64,000 nucleotides of DNA from Aliidiomarina soli (GTDB taxonomy: Bacteria; Pseudomonadota; Gammaproteobacteria; Enterobacterales; Alteromonadaceae): positions 1 to 64,000 of the forward strand of contig NZ_PIPO01000001.1 in NCBI RefSeq assembly GCF_003986975.1, written 5' to 3'. Made by a program: the position numbers and the translations under genes. The number at the start of each line of letters is the position of its first letter. The first letter of the stretch is position 1. Below, piece after piece: positions 36,200-46,584 of the stretch. The notes under the pieces are model-generated. The model was not told the DNA's origin and made no database searches. It saw only the letters and a program-made list of their open reading frames with translations.

Positions 36200-37336
36200 A
36201 TGAAATTTCTAATCGCGGACAATATTCCTTACGCTCCGCAGGTGTTTTCTGCGCATGGTGAGGTGGTAACGTTTAGCGGGCGTGAGCCTGCGGCAGACGA
36301 ATTGCAGGATGCTGAGGTGCTGCTGGTTCGCTCGATCACCCGAGTGGATGACAATCTTCTTGATAAAGCGGCGGCGCTGAAATTTGTTGGCACTGCGACC
36401 ATCGGCACTGAACATATTGATACCGATGCACTGCAGGCACGTGATATTGCCTTTGCCAGTAGCCCGGGGGCGAATGCTGAGTCGGTGGCTGAGTATGTTC
36501 TGACCGCGTTGCTGGCGCTGGCGCAAAAATATGCACTGGCGCTGACCGGGCTCACTGCTGCTATTGTTGGCGCAGGGAATACGGGTAGCGCGACCGGACG
36601 CCGATTGCAGGCGCTGGGTTTAAATGTAGTGTATTACGATCCGCCCAGAGCCAGACGTGAGGCCAGCTTTGACAGTGCCAGCTTCGAGCAGGTGTTGCAG
36701 GCAAACGTTATCAGCCTGCATGTGCCGATGGAGAAGGGCACCGATGACCCAACCTATCATATGTTCGGTGCAGCAGAACTTGCCCGCTTGTCTGCTCCGC
36801 AGGTTTTGATCAATGCCTCGCGTGGCGCTGTGATCGATAATACCGCATTGCGTCAACAATTGCAGGGGCCTGCGCCCGGCAGGGTAAGGCTGGTCCTCGA
36901 TGTATGGGAAGGAGAGCCCAGCATCGACAGCGGATTGCTGGCGCTGGTTGATATTGCTACGCCGCATATTGCCGGGCACAGTCTAAACGGCAAGGTGAAT
37001 GGGACCCGGATGTTGTATGATGCCTGCGCCGAACAGTTTGGCTGGAGCGAGCATCAACCTGAGTGGACGGCGCTGATGCCAAAGCCACCCATGGTAAACT
37101 GGCACTGTCAGCAGATGCCAGAACAAACGACCTTAACCCAGTGGCTTTTAAGCAACTACCCGATATGGCAGGATGACAGCCTGATGCGGCGTTATGGTCA
37201 TAATGCACAGGGTTTCGACCAGTTGCGGCGCGATTATGCGGTACGTTATGAATTGAAAAGTCATCGCCTGCTGTGCGGTGACGGTGTAGACGATGCAACA
37301 AAGCAGCGTTTGCAGGAGTTAGGTTTTTTATTTTGA
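36200..37336 (+). CDS. pdxB: Erythronate-4-phosphate dehydrogenase
   Basis: A 378-residue D-isomer-specific 2-hydroxyacid dehydrogenase that oxidises 4-phosphoerythronate in pyridoxal phosphate synthesis. The NAD motif is VGAGNTGS near residue 122, and the conserved SPGANAESVAEY, NASRGAVID and TPHIAGHSLNGK carry the substrate Arg/His residues. The C-terminal PdxB-specific domain (after residue 285) separates it from other dehydrogenases. The ATG at 36200 gives MKFLIADNIPYA, the family start. asd follows 14 bases later and may be cotranscribed. Confidence 0.95.
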   Translation: MKFLIADNIPYAPQVFSAHGEVVTFSGREPAADELQDAEVLLVRSITRVDDNLLDKAAALKFVGTATIGTEHIDTDALQARDIAFASSPGANAESVAEYVLTALLALAQKYALALTGLTAAIVGAGNTGSATGRRLQALGLNVVYYDPPRARREASFDSASFEQVLQANVISLHVPMEKGTDDPTYHMFGAAELARLSAPQVLINASRGAVIDNTALRQQLQGPAPGRVRLVLDVWEGEPSIDSGLLALVDIATPHIAGHSLNGKVNGTRMLYDACAEQFGWSEHQPEWTALMPKPPMVNWHCQQMPEQTTLTQWLLSNYPIWQDDSLMRRYGHNAQGFDQLRRDYAVRYELKSHRLLCGDGVDDATKQRLQELGFLF

Positions 37337-37350
37337 ATTGAGGAATCACG

Positions 37351-38367
37351 ATGTCTTTGTCGGTGAATGTAGCAGTATTAGGTGCAACTGGCCTGGTTGG
37401 TAAACAAATGATGGAATGTCTGGAAGAGCGTAAATTTCCGGTTAACAAACTGGTTCCATTGGCCAGTGCCCGCTCGGCAGGGCAGGAAGTTGAGTTTCGT
37501 GGTGAAAGCCTGACTGTTGAGGATGTGGAGAGCTTTGACTGGAGTGAGGTTGATATGGCCTTTTTCTCCGCCGGTGGCAGTGTCAGTGCACAGTATGCGC
37601 CGATTGCAGCAGAAGCTGGATGTGTGGTGATCGATAACACCTCACATTTTCGCTATGAGCCGGACATTCCGCTGGTGGTGCCAGAGGTCAACGCCAGCGC
37701 ACTGGCGGATTTTCGTAACCGCAACATCATTGCTAACCCGAACTGTTCAACCATTCAGATGCTGGTGGCGTTAAAACCTATTCATGAGGCAGTTGGTATT
37801 GACCGTATTAACGTGTCGACATACCAGTCTGTGTCTGGTGCGGGAGCGTCAGCAATGACTGAACTGGCAACCCAGACTGCTGAGTTACTGAATGGTAAAC
37901 AACCGACCATTGAAGCCTTCAGTCGTCAGATCGCGTTTAACTGCATTCCGCAAATTGATGTGTTTCTTGACAATGACTACACCAAAGAAGAGATGAAGAT
38001 GGTGTGGGAAACGCAGAAAATTTTTGCCGATACTGATATTCGGGTTAACGCAACAGCGGTCAGAGTACCGGTATTTTTCGGTCACGCTGAAGCGATCCAT
38101 CTGGAAACACGGCAGCCGATTGATGCGCAGCAGGTGAAAGATTTACTGCGCAGTGCTGCAGGCATTAAATTAATGGATGAACGCGAGCAGTTCCCAACCC
38201 AGGTCGGCGACTCGGCCGGACACGATGAGGTCTTTGTCGGCCGCGTACGCAATGATATCTCGCATCCGAATGGAATTAACCTCTGGGTGGTTGGTGACAA
38301 TATCCGTAAAGGCGCAGCAACCAACAGTGTGCAAATCGGTGAGTGTTTACTACGTGACTACTGGTAG
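37351..38367 (+). CDS. asd: Aspartate-semialdehyde dehydrogenase
   Basis: A 338-residue NADP-linked enzyme that converts aspartyl-4-phosphate to aspartate semialdehyde for lysine, threonine, methionine and diaminopimelate. The active-site Cys is Cys132 in IANPNCSTIQM. The cofactor motif is VLGATGLVGKQM near the N-terminus, and SVSGAGASAM is present. Length and pattern match the shorter (about 337-residue) form found beside fimV in Pseudomonas and Vibrio, not the 367-residue E. coli type. A GAGGA site precedes the ATG. Confidence 0.95.
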   Translation: MSLSVNVAVLGATGLVGKQMMECLEERKFPVNKLVPLASARSAGQEVEFRGESLTVEDVESFDWSEVDMAFFSAGGSVSAQYAPIAAEAGCVVIDNTSHFRYEPDIPLVVPEVNASALADFRNRNIIANPNCSTIQMLVALKPIHEAVGIDRINVSTYQSVSGAGASAMTELATQTAELLNGKQPTIEAFSRQIAFNCIPQIDVFLDNDYTKEEMKMVWETQKIFADTDIRVNATAVRVPVFFGHAEAIHLETRQPIDAQQVKDLLRSAAGIKLMDEREQFPTQVGDSAGHDEVFVGRVRNDISHPNGINLWVVGDNIRKGAATNSVQIGECLLRDYW

Positions 38368-38378
38368 GGGTAGTTAGG

Positions 38379-38425
38379 CGCATTAAAAAATGCGTTTGCT
38401 GAGTTAAATCAGCATATAGTTTTTT
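38379..38425 (+). terminator. Terminator after asd (two hairpins)
   Basis: CGCATT/AATGCG with an AAAA loop is followed by a second stem TGCTGA/TCAGCA and, a few bases on, TTTTTT. Stems are short, so termination may be partial. Confidence 0.6.
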
Positions 38426-38557
38426 GTCCTGCTGCCGTTATAGAATCAGGTACGTGCCTGGTTTATAGTATGAGGTGCGTAGTGTGTTCTGTAACGGCCC
38501 ACTGCCTTCGTCCGAAATTGGGCCCTTAGATAAAAATAAAACACATAGGGAATACTT

Positions 38558-40768
38558 ATGAAATCTGGATCCGTGCTGCTCATCGTGCCGATGATTCTAG
38601 CTACCCTGAGCGCTTTTTCCGCTGCTGCGCAGCAAAGCGACCCGGTTGTTATTCGAGGGCCAGCAGGCTCGGAACAAAGTGATGTCCGCAACGGCAACGA
38701 ACGTTATGGACCTATCACCAGTGCAGATACCTTATGGAGTATTGCCAGCCAGGCCCGACCGCATTCGACTGTCACTGTGCAACAGGTGATGGCGGCCATT
38801 GTGCAGGCGAACCCGCATGCCTTTATTAATAATAATCCGAACGCCATGGAAACCGGATTTTTCCTGCGACTGCCTAGTTTGCAGGAAATCCAGATGGTTA
38901 ACCCGGAGGCGGCACGCCGCCAGATTGAGCTCGGTGACCAATTACAGCAGAGTAACCGGCAGGTGCAAAACAACCGCCGTGAAGCCGATATCACGGCAGC
39001 GCAACGCAATAGTCTGCTAGCGCAAACCCGCACAGATGCGCAACAGGCATTAGAAGAAATTCGTGACAACTATGCAGAAGAATTCAGCGACCTCCGCCAG
39101 CGGTTAGCCCAGTCCATTGAAAATACTGAATCTGTTTACGCTGCCAACGAAGAACTGCGCGAGCGCATTGATGCGATAGCCGTTGCCTTGGATCAGATTC
39201 AAACCAATATGGTTGATGAAAATGAGTTCCAGCAACAACTGCAGGCGCTGATGGAAGATCAGCAGGAACTGCGGATGCAACAGCAGGCGATGGAAGAAGT
39301 GGCAGAGGAAGAAGATCTCGCCAACCGCATCATGAGTAATCCGCTTGCTCTGGGTCTTCTGGCATTTGTCCCAGCATTATTGCTGATTATTATTGCCTCA
39401 ATGGTATTGCGTCGACGCGGCCCGGCGATTGCGCCAGTAGCAGCGACTGCGAGCGGTAGCAAGGCAACCACCGACAACGCGACGGCTGCCAGTATGATGG
39501 CCACCAGCGACGAGGATGAAGATGACTTCGAGCTGGACGAGGCGATGGCTGAATTTGATGACATGGATGACGATGACGGGGATGACCTGTCAGCACTGGA
39601 AGACGAAATGCTGGTGCCGGATGAAGAGGATGACGACAGCATTCAGCTCGATGACGATATGGATGATCTTGATCTGAGCGAGTTTGATACGCTGGAAGAG
39701 GATTATCCACAGGACGACGCCGCGGATGACAAGCCGGCCACCACTGAAGACGATAGCAACAAGACCGATGCGGGCGATGACCTGGATGAAGGTGATAGCG
39801 AACTGAGCCAGTCAGACCTGGATGACCTGTTTGCCGGTGGCGATGACGAGGATGACGCTGATGATTTAGTTAGCGATGACCCGTTTACAGCGACGGAAGA
39901 GGACGACAGCGATTCTGACGGTCTTGACCTCGAAGACGGCTCGCTGGACCTGGAAGGTCTTGACGAGGAGGCCGCTGATGAGAGCGCTCTCGACGAGGTA
40001 AGCGACGATGCAGAGAATGCCGGCGACCTCGAGGAGGCGGACAGCGACGAAGCACAACCAGTTGCCACCGCGGCAGACGAGCCAGCGAAAGAAACTGAGG
40101 CGAGCGCCCCGGATGAGCAGGCGGACGGTGAGTCGACGGATGAAGAAGAGCCGGCACCTGGTGAATTATTTGCTGCTGGTGACGACGATGACGAGCCTCT
40201 GGATCTGGATAGCGAAAGCGATGACGATGAATTCGACTTCGATAAAATGATGGAAGATCTGGAAGACGATGATCTGGATGATGAAATCGATGAAGAGGAT
40301 ATCGAATCGCTGTTAGCTAAGTCAGATGCAATGGTTCAACAGTCGCAGCAGGACGATGCTGAGGCAGCGACAGCGACCGAAACTGATAGCGAAGAAGATG
40401 ACCAGGCAACGGCTGACGAGCAACCAGCCGATGTCAAAGAATCAGAACAACTGGACGCTGAAGAGTCGCTTGATTTTGATGACGACGAAGAGCAGACAGA
40501 CGATGAATTCCTCGAAATTGATGACATCATGGACGATGCGGATAGCACGGGTGGCGACGATAGTGCGGAAGATGATGACCAGCAGTCAGAGTCTTCGCGC
40601 CACGCTGATGAAGAAGACAACTTAGCGGCTCAGCTTGATTTAGCACGTGCTTATCTGGAAATGGAAGAAACAGAAGAAGCACGGCAGACCGTTGAAGCTG
40701 TGATTGCTCAGGCGTCTGATGAGCTGCTGGATGAAGCGAAAGAGTTGTTAGCCCGTATCGATAGTTAA
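38558..40768 (+). CDS. fimV: FimV/HubP-type polar landmark protein
   Basis: A 736-residue protein with a signal peptide (1-24), a LysM-like peptidoglycan-binding domain (about 50-92: YGPITSADTLWSIASQARP), a Gln-rich coiled coil (100-262) and one membrane helix near 270-290 followed by RRRGP. An extremely Asp/Glu-rich cytoplasmic region covers 315-680, and the conserved C-terminal FimV domain (QLDLARAYLEMEETEEARQT) closes the chain. Relatives mark the cell pole and recruit chemotaxis, flagellar and pilus proteins. The asd-fimV-truA order supports the call. It is shorter than most homologues (often over 900 residues), mainly in the acidic part. Confidence 0.92.
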   Translation: MKSGSVLLIVPMILATLSAFSAAAQQSDPVVIRGPAGSEQSDVRNGNERYGPITSADTLWSIASQARPHSTVTVQQVMAAIVQANPHAFINNNPNAMETGFFLRLPSLQEIQMVNPEAARRQIELGDQLQQSNRQVQNNRREADITAAQRNSLLAQTRTDAQQALEEIRDNYAEEFSDLRQRLAQSIENTESVYAANEELRERIDAIAVALDQIQTNMVDENEFQQQLQALMEDQQELRMQQQAMEEVAEEEDLANRIMSNPLALGLLAFVPALLLIIIASMVLRRRGPAIAPVAATASGSKATTDNATAASMMATSDEDEDDFELDEAMAEFDDMDDDDGDDLSALEDEMLVPDEEDDDSIQLDDDMDDLDLSEFDTLEEDYPQDDAADDKPATTEDDSNKTDAGDDLDEGDSELSQSDLDDLFAGGDDEDDADDLVSDDPFTATEEDDSDSDGLDLEDGSLDLEGLDEEAADESALDEVSDDAENAGDLEEADSDEAQPVATAADEPAKETEASAPDEQADGESTDEEEPAPGELFAAGDDDDEPLDLDSESDDDEFDFDKMMEDLEDDDLDDEIDEEDIESLLAKSDAMVQQSQQDDAEAATATETDSEEDDQATADEQPADVKESEQLDAEESLDFDDDEEQTDDEFLEIDDIMDDADSTGGDDSAEDDDQQSESSRHADEEDNLAAQLDLARAYLEMEETEEARQTVEAVIAQASDELLDEAKELLARIDS

Positions 40769-40792
40769 ACCGCGGAGCAAAATGCGTATAAT
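40764..40792 (+). promoter_or_regulatory. Possible truA promoter
   Basis: A perfect TATAAT (40787-40792) has GTTAAA 17 bases upstream (40764-40769), and a GC-rich discriminator GTGCGCCC follows. It lies between fimV and truA and could drive truA and later genes. Confidence 0.5.
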
Positions 40793-40835
40793 GTGCGCCC
40801 AATCGAAATCGTAGTTTAATGAGGGCGTTATCAGT

Positions 40836-41615
40836 ATGCGCATTGCATTAGGGGTCGAGTACAGTGGCCAGCAGTATTACGGTTGGCAACGCCAGCAAGG
40901 CATGCCAACCGTGCAAGGTTGTCTGGAGAAGGCGCTAAGCAAAATTGCTGCCCATCCGGTGGGCGTTATCTGCGCCGGACGTACTGACGCAGGTGTCCAT
41001 GCCACGGGGCAGGTGGTTCATTTTGACGTCGAGGTGGACCGGGCCGAACCGGCCTGGACGTTAGGGGTGAATAGTAACCTGCCAAAAGACATCGCGGTGC
41101 GCTGGATGCATCCGGTTAGTGACGATTTCGATGCGCGTTTTAGCGCGACCGCCCGCCGTTATCGCTATGTCATTTACAACAGTCCGACACGGCCGGGGAT
41201 CCTCGCTGCTGGCGTGACTCATATTTATCACCAGCTCGATGTCAGACGGATGCAGCAAGCGGCCCCGGTATTGCTTGGTGAACATGATTTTAGTGCGTTT
41301 CGGGCGGCTCATTGCCAGTCCAATACGCCGTATCGCAACCTGCAGGAAATCGATGTTCAGCAACGCGGCGATTATATTCTGGTGGAAGTAAAGGCGAATG
41401 CATTTTTGCACCATATGGTGCGTAATATCGTCGGTTCGTTGATAATGATAGGGCAAGGCGAGCAGCCCGTTGACTGGCTGGCGCAATTGCTGGAAGGACG
41501 AAACCGGACCCTGGCCGCAGCCACGGCAAAGCCAAATGGCTTGTATCTGGTTGATGTTACTTACCCTGAACACTTTGGGCTGCCGCGCTGGGCGTGGGGG
41601 CCATTATTCTGGTAG
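40836..41615 (+). CDS. truA: tRNA pseudouridine(38-40) synthase
   Basis: A 259-residue enzyme that isomerises uridines 38, 39 and 40 in the tRNA anticodon arm. The catalytic Asp is Asp51 in [24 protein letters not shown] and [13 protein letters not shown] are further conserved segments. Start and length are normal, and GAGGG sits upstream. It lies in the conserved order fimV-truA-accD. Confidence 0.96.
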   Translation: MRIALGVEYSGQQYYGWQRQQGMPTVQGCLEKALSKIAAHPVGVICAGRTDAGVHATGQVVHFDVEVDRAEPAWTLGVNSNLPKDIAVRWMHPVSDDFDARFSATARRYRYVIYNSPTRPGILAAGVTHIYHQLDVRRMQQAAPVLLGEHDFSAFRAAHCQSNTPYRNLQEIDVQQRGDYILVEVKANAFLHHMVRNIVGSLIMIGQGEQPVDWLAQLLEGRNRTLAAATAKPNGLYLVDVTYPEHFGLPRWAWGPLFW

Positions 41616-41738
41616 ACCCGCCTGCATTACTCGACGAAACGGGCGTGCGGGCAACTACTAAGACCACTTTTTACTGCAATTTGACGGCGTAGTATGCTTT
41701 AATTGCCGCAGAATTAAGTATGTAAGGTTACGCAATTT

Positions 41739-42617
41739 ATGAGCTGGATCGAAAAAATTCTTGCCAAACCGCAAGCCAATAAGCGCCGCAATATCCCGGA
41801 AGGGGTGTGGAGCAAATGCTCCGGCTGCGAGGCCATTCTATACCGCGCAGATCTGGAACGTAACTTATCCGTTTGTCCGAAGTGTGGCCATCATATGCGA
41901 GTCACGGCTCGCGAGCGCCTGGATGGGTTTCTCGATGCGGATGGCCGTGAGGAGCTGGGCGTTGACCTGGAACCTCAGGATGTTCTTAAGTTTCGCGATT
42001 CAAAAAAATACAAAGATCGGATTGCCGCAGCGCAAAAAGCAACGGGTGAGAAAGATGCACTGGTGGCGATGCGCGGCAAGTTGAAAGGCATCCCGGTCGC
42101 CGCGGTTGCGTTCGAATTCAACTTTATGGGCGGTTCGATGGCCTCCGTGGTTGGTGCACGCTTCGTCAAAGCGGTGGAGTTATGCCTGGCAGAGAATATG
42201 CCACTGGTGTGCTTTGCCGCATCAGGCGGAGCCCGTATGCAGGAGGCGTTGTTCTCGCTCATGCAGATGGCCAAAACCTCAGCAGCGCTGGCGCGGATGA
42301 GCGAGAAAGGCTTACCTTATATTTCGGTACTGACTGACCCGACTATGGGTGGCGTGTCTGCGAGTCTGGCAATGCTTGGGGATGTTAATATCGGTGAACC
42401 TAAAGCCCTGATCGGGTTTGCCGGGCCACGGGTGATCGAACAGACCGTGCGTGAAACACTGCCCGCTGGTTTTCAGCGCAGTGAGTTTTTACTCGAACAT
42501 GGCGCTATCGATATGATTGTAGATCGTCGCGACATGCGTGACCGGGTGGCGTCACTGCTTGCGAAAATGCAGGGACTGGATGCACCGGCAGAGCCGGTTG
42601 ATACCTCTGAGTCCTGA
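41739..42617 (+). CDS. accD: Acetyl-CoA carboxylase carboxyltransferase subunit beta
   Basis: A 292-residue subunit that works with AccA to transfer the carboxyl group from biotin to acetyl-CoA, the committed step of fatty acid synthesis. The zinc ribbon is formed by Cys27, Cys30, Cys46 and Cys49. The crotonase-like core carries [19 protein letters not shown] and [16 protein letters not shown]. folC begins five bases after its stop codon, so the two are likely cotranscribed. Confidence 0.97.
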   Translation: MSWIEKILAKPQANKRRNIPEGVWSKCSGCEAILYRADLERNLSVCPKCGHHMRVTARERLDGFLDADGREELGVDLEPQDVLKFRDSKKYKDRIAAAQKATGEKDALVAMRGKLKGIPVAAVAFEFNFMGGSMASVVGARFVKAVELCLAENMPLVCFAASGGARMQEALFSLMQMAKTSAALARMSEKGLPYISVLTDPTMGGVSASLAMLGDVNIGEPKALIGFAGPRVIEQTVRETLPAGFQRSEFLLEHGAIDMIVDRRDMRDRVASLLAKMQGLDAPAEPVDTSES

Positions 42618-42622
42618 CTTGT

Positions 42623-43894
42623 ATGAGCACAGACTCCTTACTGCCTGAAGCTCATACTGACTGGCAGTTGGCCGATTGGCTTGAGTATCTGCAACAGCAG
42701 CATCATAAAGAAATAGATCTCGGTTTAGAGCGCATTGGTCAGGTGGCCAATGCGCTTTCTGCTGCTAAACCTGCGCCTTTTGTTGTCACGGTCGCTGGCA
42801 CCAACGGCAAAGGCTCGACGGTTCGCTACCTGGAACAGATGCTGTTAGCTGCTGGTCAACGCACAGCAACCTATACCTCCCCTCATTTTTTGCGTTACAA
42901 CGAGCGCGTCCGTATTAATGGTCGTGAACTCGAGGATGCTGATCATTGTCGCGCCTTTGCGGCAGTTGAAGCAGCCCGGGGCAGCACCAGCCTGACCTAT
43001 TTTGAATTTGCTACTCTGGCCGCTTTATGGCTGATTGAACAACACCAGGTCGATATTGCAATTCTCGAAATCGGTCTCGGTGGGCGGCTTGATGCGGTTA
43101 ATTTGGTTGAACCTGATGTCGCGGTGGTGACCACGGTCGGTATCGACCACGTTGAATTTTTAGGCAATGACCGCGAGCAGATAGGCTTTGAAAAAGCAGG
43201 GGTGTATCGCCCAGGGAAACCTGCGATATGTGCCGATCCTAATCCGCCTCAGCGGCTACTTGACCACGCAGAAACCATTGGCGCCGACCTCATCTGCGTG
43301 AATACGGATTTCAGTTTTGAGCGCACGTCCGAAAACCACTGGTGCTATGTCAATCCGTCCCATCAGGTGGTAATGGATAAACTCCCGCTTCCTCAGCTAC
43401 CGCTGGTCAATGCGGCGACTGCCTTGACGGTGCTGCAGCATCTTCCGCTCACTCCTGATCGTGCAGCGATTGAAAAAGGGCTGTCAGAGGCCCGATTGCC
43501 TGGTCGGCTGGAGGTATTCAGCCAGTCGCCCTGGGTTATTCTTGATGTGGCACACAATCCTCATGCTGCGGCCTATCTTGCCTCGCAACTGAGTGAGCGC
43601 TGGCCAGGTAGGCGGGTACTGGGTGTGTGCGCCATGCTGAAAGATAAAGATATAGAAGGGACATTAGCCTGCCTCACCGATAAGGTGTCGACCTGGTATC
43701 TTGCCGCGACACCGGGGCCGCGCGGGGCACCTGCTGCAAGGCTGGCTGCTGCACTGGCGGACCGTCAGGCTAAAACCTTTGCGACAGTGGCAAGCGCATA
43801 TCAATCTGCACTAACAGATGCCGAAGAGGGTGATATCGTGTTATGCTTCGGCTCGTTTTTGACAATTCAGGCCATATACGAACTGGAGGGCTGA
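42623..43894 (+). CDS. folC: Dihydrofolate synthase/folylpolyglutamate synthase
   Basis: A 423-residue Mur-ligase-type enzyme that adds glutamate to dihydropteroate and to tetrahydrofolate. The P-loop is AGTNGKGSTVRYLE near residue 55. YTSPHFLRYNERVRING and LEIGLGGRLDAVN are typical, as is the C-terminal ILDVAHNPHAA. The start lies five bases after accD with a weak ribosome site, consistent with coupling. The dedD TTG start follows four bases later. Confidence 0.95.
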   Translation: MSTDSLLPEAHTDWQLADWLEYLQQQHHKEIDLGLERIGQVANALSAAKPAPFVVTVAGTNGKGSTVRYLEQMLLAAGQRTATYTSPHFLRYNERVRINGRELEDADHCRAFAAVEAARGSTSLTYFEFATLAALWLIEQHQVDIAILEIGLGGRLDAVNLVEPDVAVVTTVGIDHVEFLGNDREQIGFEKAGVYRPGKPAICADPNPPQRLLDHAETIGADLICVNTDFSFERTSENHWCYVNPSHQVVMDKLPLPQLPLVNAATALTVLQHLPLTPDRAAIEKGLSEARLPGRLEVFSQSPWVILDVAHNPHAAAYLASQLSERWPGRRVLGVCAMLKDKDIEGTLACLTDKVSTWYLAATPGPRGAPAARLAAALADRQAKTFATVASAYQSALTDAEEGDIVLCFGSFLTIQAIYELEG

Positions 43895-43898
43895 GCGC

Positions 43899-44474
43899 TT
43901 GGCAAGTCCGTTGCAAAATCGCATCGTAGGTACCGCTATTTTAGTCGCGTTAGCCGTTATTTTTCTGCCTGACTTACTGGACGGCGAAAAACGTTCACGC
44001 GACGAGGCGTTGGAAACCATTCCACTGCGTCCTGCATTGACGGTCGAACAATCCACCGTTGAGTTCCCGGATGATTTTGAAGAGCGGGTTGATCAGGCTC
44101 AGCCAAGACCTGTGCAAGAAGAAGAGTTTTCCAGCCCCCCTGAACCAGTCAGTGTTACGATCGGCCAGAATTCAGGCGACAATGTAGACGGCAATGTAGA
44201 CGACAGGGGTGACGAGAACACCGACATGCCAGCCTGGGTCGTTCGTCTCGGTGCATTTCGCAATACCGATAATGTTACACGTTTAGTCAACCAACTGCAG
44301 GGCGAGGGTTACAATGCATTTAGCCGAACCGTCCGCGGAAATAATGGTGAATTGCAGGTGTTGATGGTCGGCCCCGATTTTGACCCTGAGCGTTTACGTG
44401 GCCAACTGGCGGAACTAAACGCACTGACAGGCCTCGAAGGTCAGCTCGTCCCCTATCAGCCAACACCGGAATAA
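43899..44474 (+). CDS. dedD: SPOR-domain protein DedD
   Basis: A 191-residue bitopic protein with one N-terminal membrane helix (about 9-27), a Pro/Glu/Asp-rich linker and a C-terminal SPOR domain (about 112-188: [21 protein letters not shown]...LMVGPD) that binds denuded peptidoglycan at the division septum. The start is TTG with GGAGGG eight bases upstream; no ATG fits. The folC-dedD-cvpA-purF order is conserved in gammaproteobacteria. Confidence 0.92.
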   Translation: MASPLQNRIVGTAILVALAVIFLPDLLDGEKRSRDEALETIPLRPALTVEQSTVEFPDDFEERVDQAQPRPVQEEEFSSPPEPVSVTIGQNSGDNVDGNVDDRGDENTDMPAWVVRLGAFRNTDNVTRLVNQLQGEGYNAFSRTVRGNNGELQVLMVGPDFDPERLRGQLAELNALTGLEGQLVPYQPTPE

Positions 44475-44476
44475 CT

Positions 44477-44968
44477 ATGCTCTGGGTCGATTTTTTTATT
44501 TTAGGGTTGATTACGCTATCTGCGCTGATCAGCCTGGTTCGCGGTTTCGTCAAAGAAGCCATGTCGCTGGCAGTCTGGATCGGCGCCTTCTTTATCGCCA
44601 AACATTTTTATGCTGACCTCGCTTTGTATCTGGGCCGGATTGAGGATGACATGGTGCGCAATGCAACCGCCATTGCGATTCTCTTTGTGCTGACGTTGAT
44701 TGTCGGTGCACTGCTCAATTTCATGCTTAGTCAGCTTGTGGTTAAAACAGGCCTGAGTGGCACGGACCGGGTATTAGGCTTGGTGTTTGGCGCGCTGCGC
44801 GGAGTGCTGATTATTAGTGCGCTGCTCTTCTTTGCCGACTCCTTTACCGACATGAGTGATGAAACCTGGTGGCAGGATTCCCGCCTTATCCCTCATTTTA
44901 AGATTTATATTCAGTGGTTCTTCAGTTATCTGGAGAACTCTTCAAGCTTTTTGCAACAAGACGTTTAG
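44477..44968 (+). CDS. cvpA: CvpA family membrane protein
   Basis: A 163-residue inner-membrane protein with four hydrophobic segments and the CvpA signature [16 protein letters not shown]. In E. coli it is needed for colicin V production and is cotranscribed with purF; later work links it to envelope stress and bile salt tolerance. It starts two bases after dedD, and purF follows 13 bases later. Confidence 0.93.
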   Translation: MLWVDFFILGLITLSALISLVRGFVKEAMSLAVWIGAFFIAKHFYADLALYLGRIEDDMVRNATAIAILFVLTLIVGALLNFMLSQLVVKTGLSGTDRVLGLVFGALRGVLIISALLFFADSFTDMSDETWWQDSRLIPHFKIYIQWFFSYLENSSSFLQQDV

Positions 44969-44981
44969 CGAGGACAAAAGC

Positions 44982-46493
44982 ATGTGTGGTGTTGTTGGGA
45001 TAGTAGGTAACCAACCAGTCAATCAGGCTTTGTATGATGGGTTAACCATGTTACAGCATCGTGGTCAGGATGCGGCAGGTATTATGACCATTGACGGTGG
45101 CACCTTGCGCTTGCGTAAAGGCAACGGTCTGGTGCGCGATGTATTCCATACACGCCATATGAAACGGTTATCAGGCCACGTTGGCATTGGTCACGTGCGG
45201 TATCCGACTGCGGGCTCGTCCAGTTCAGCCGAAGCTCAGCCTTTTTATGTGAATTCACCATTTGGCATTGCGCTGGCACATAACGGCAATCTGACCAACG
45301 CTGAGGAACTGCAACAGTCGTTATTTGATTCAGCCCGGCGCCATATCAATACCACCTCAGATTCTGAGATCCTGCTCAATATTTTTGCCCACGAGCTTAC
45401 CAAAACCGATGCGATGCAACTCACTGAAGAGCATATCTTTAAGACGGTAGCCGAAGTGCATCGTTTAACGCGCGGGGCCTATGCGGTAGTGGCGATGGTT
45501 ATCGGACATGGCATGGTGGCGTTTCGTGACCCCTACGGCATTCGTCCGCTGGCGATCGGGAAGCGTGAAAATGAGCAGGGTACCGAGTACATGGTAGCCT
45601 CTGAAAGTGTGGCCATAGACGGCACCGGTTTTACTTACATGCGTGATGTAGAGCCAGGCGAAGCCATTTACATTACTGAGCAGGGTCAGCTATACAGCCG
45701 TCAGGTTGCCGATAACCCGGTGCATAACCCCTGTATTTTTGAGTATGTTTACTTTGCCCGTCCTGATTCATTTTTGGATGGGGTCTCAGTGTATGCGAGC
45801 CGCATTAATATGGGCCGCAAGCTGGGTGAGAAGATTAAGCGCGACTATGCAGATCTGGATATCGACGTTATCGTTCCTATCCCGGAGACAGCCTGTGATA
45901 TCGCCCTGGAGATGTCGCGCGTGCTAAACCTGCCCTACCGGCAGGGTTTCGTTAAGAACCGCTACATTGGCCGTACCTTTATCATGCCGGGACAAACCCA
46001 ACGGCGTAAATCGGTGCGCCGCAAGCTAAATGCGATTAGCGCCGAATTCAAAGGCAAGAACGTGTTGCTGGTGGATGATTCTATTGTACGTGGGACCACG
46101 TCTGAGCAGATCATTGAGATGGCTCGTGATGCTGGCGCTAAGAAAGTGTACTTCGCTTCTGCGGCACCAGAAATTCGTTTTCCGAATGTATATGGAATCG
46201 ATATGCCAAGCGCCAACGAACTGATTGGTTATGGCCGTGAAGTCGATGAAGTGTGCAAAATTATCAAAGCAGATGGCCTGATTTACCAGGATCTAAGCGA
46301 CCTGATTGCGGCAGTAGCGAGTGAAAATACCAAGCTTAAACGGTTTGAAACCTCGGTGTTCAATGGCCACTATGTGACTGGCGATGTGAGTCAGGGCTAT
46401 CTGGATCGTCTCGATGCGGCGCGCAATGACTCGACGCGGGACGAAGAAGGCGAGGCAGAGACGAACCTGGAGCTGCATAACCTGGATGATTAG
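44982..46493 (+). CDS. purF: Amidophosphoribosyltransferase
   Basis: A 503-residue enzyme for the first committed step of purine synthesis, making phosphoribosylamine from PRPP and glutamine. The N-terminal Ntn glutaminase uses Cys2 once Met is removed (MCGVVGIVG). The PRPP-binding loop is [18 protein letters not shown] near residue 365, and DPYGIRPL is conserved. The ATG at 44982 is required to place Cys at position 2; GAGGAC lies upstream. It is the last gene of the folC-dedD-cvpA-purF run and has a strong terminator. Confidence 0.97.
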   Translation: MCGVVGIVGNQPVNQALYDGLTMLQHRGQDAAGIMTIDGGTLRLRKGNGLVRDVFHTRHMKRLSGHVGIGHVRYPTAGSSSSAEAQPFYVNSPFGIALAHNGNLTNAEELQQSLFDSARRHINTTSDSEILLNIFAHELTKTDAMQLTEEHIFKTVAEVHRLTRGAYAVVAMVIGHGMVAFRDPYGIRPLAIGKRENEQGTEYMVASESVAIDGTGFTYMRDVEPGEAIYITEQGQLYSRQVADNPVHNPCIFEYVYFARPDSFLDGVSVYASRINMGRKLGEKIKRDYADLDIDVIVPIPETACDIALEMSRVLNLPYRQGFVKNRYIGRTFIMPGQTQRRKSVRRKLNAISAEFKGKNVLLVDDSIVRGTTSEQIIEMARDAGAKKVYFASAAPEIRFPNVYGIDMPSANELIGYGREVDEVCKIIKADGLIYQDLSDLIAAVASENTKLKRFETSVFNGHYVTGDVSQGYLDRLDAARNDSTRDEEGEAETNLELHNLDD

Positions 46494-46523
46494 ATGATTT
46501 AAAATCGCTAATTGAGCAGGACT

Positions 46524-46563
46524 AAAAAGGGCCCATAATTGGAATAATTATGGGCCCTTTTTA
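46524..46563. terminator. Bidirectional terminator between purF and astB
   Basis: AAAAAGGGCCCATAATT and AATTATGGGCCCTTTTT form a 17-base-pair perfect stem around a short loop. T runs on both strands can stop the convergent purF and astB transcripts. Confidence 0.93.
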
Positions 46564-46584
46564 AATTGTCCGATCCGCGTGTTG

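Noticed and set aside
36957-37640. 227-codon minus-strand frame spanning pdxB and asd
   Set aside because: It crosses the gap between two certain plus-strand genes; a mirror frame.
39259-40620. Ser-rich minus-strand frames inside fimV
   Set aside because: They are the complement of the Asp/Glu codons (GAT/GAC/GAA) of the acidic region.
44856-44981. N-terminal extension of purF
   Set aside because: PurF needs Cys at position 2; the extension lies over cvpA.
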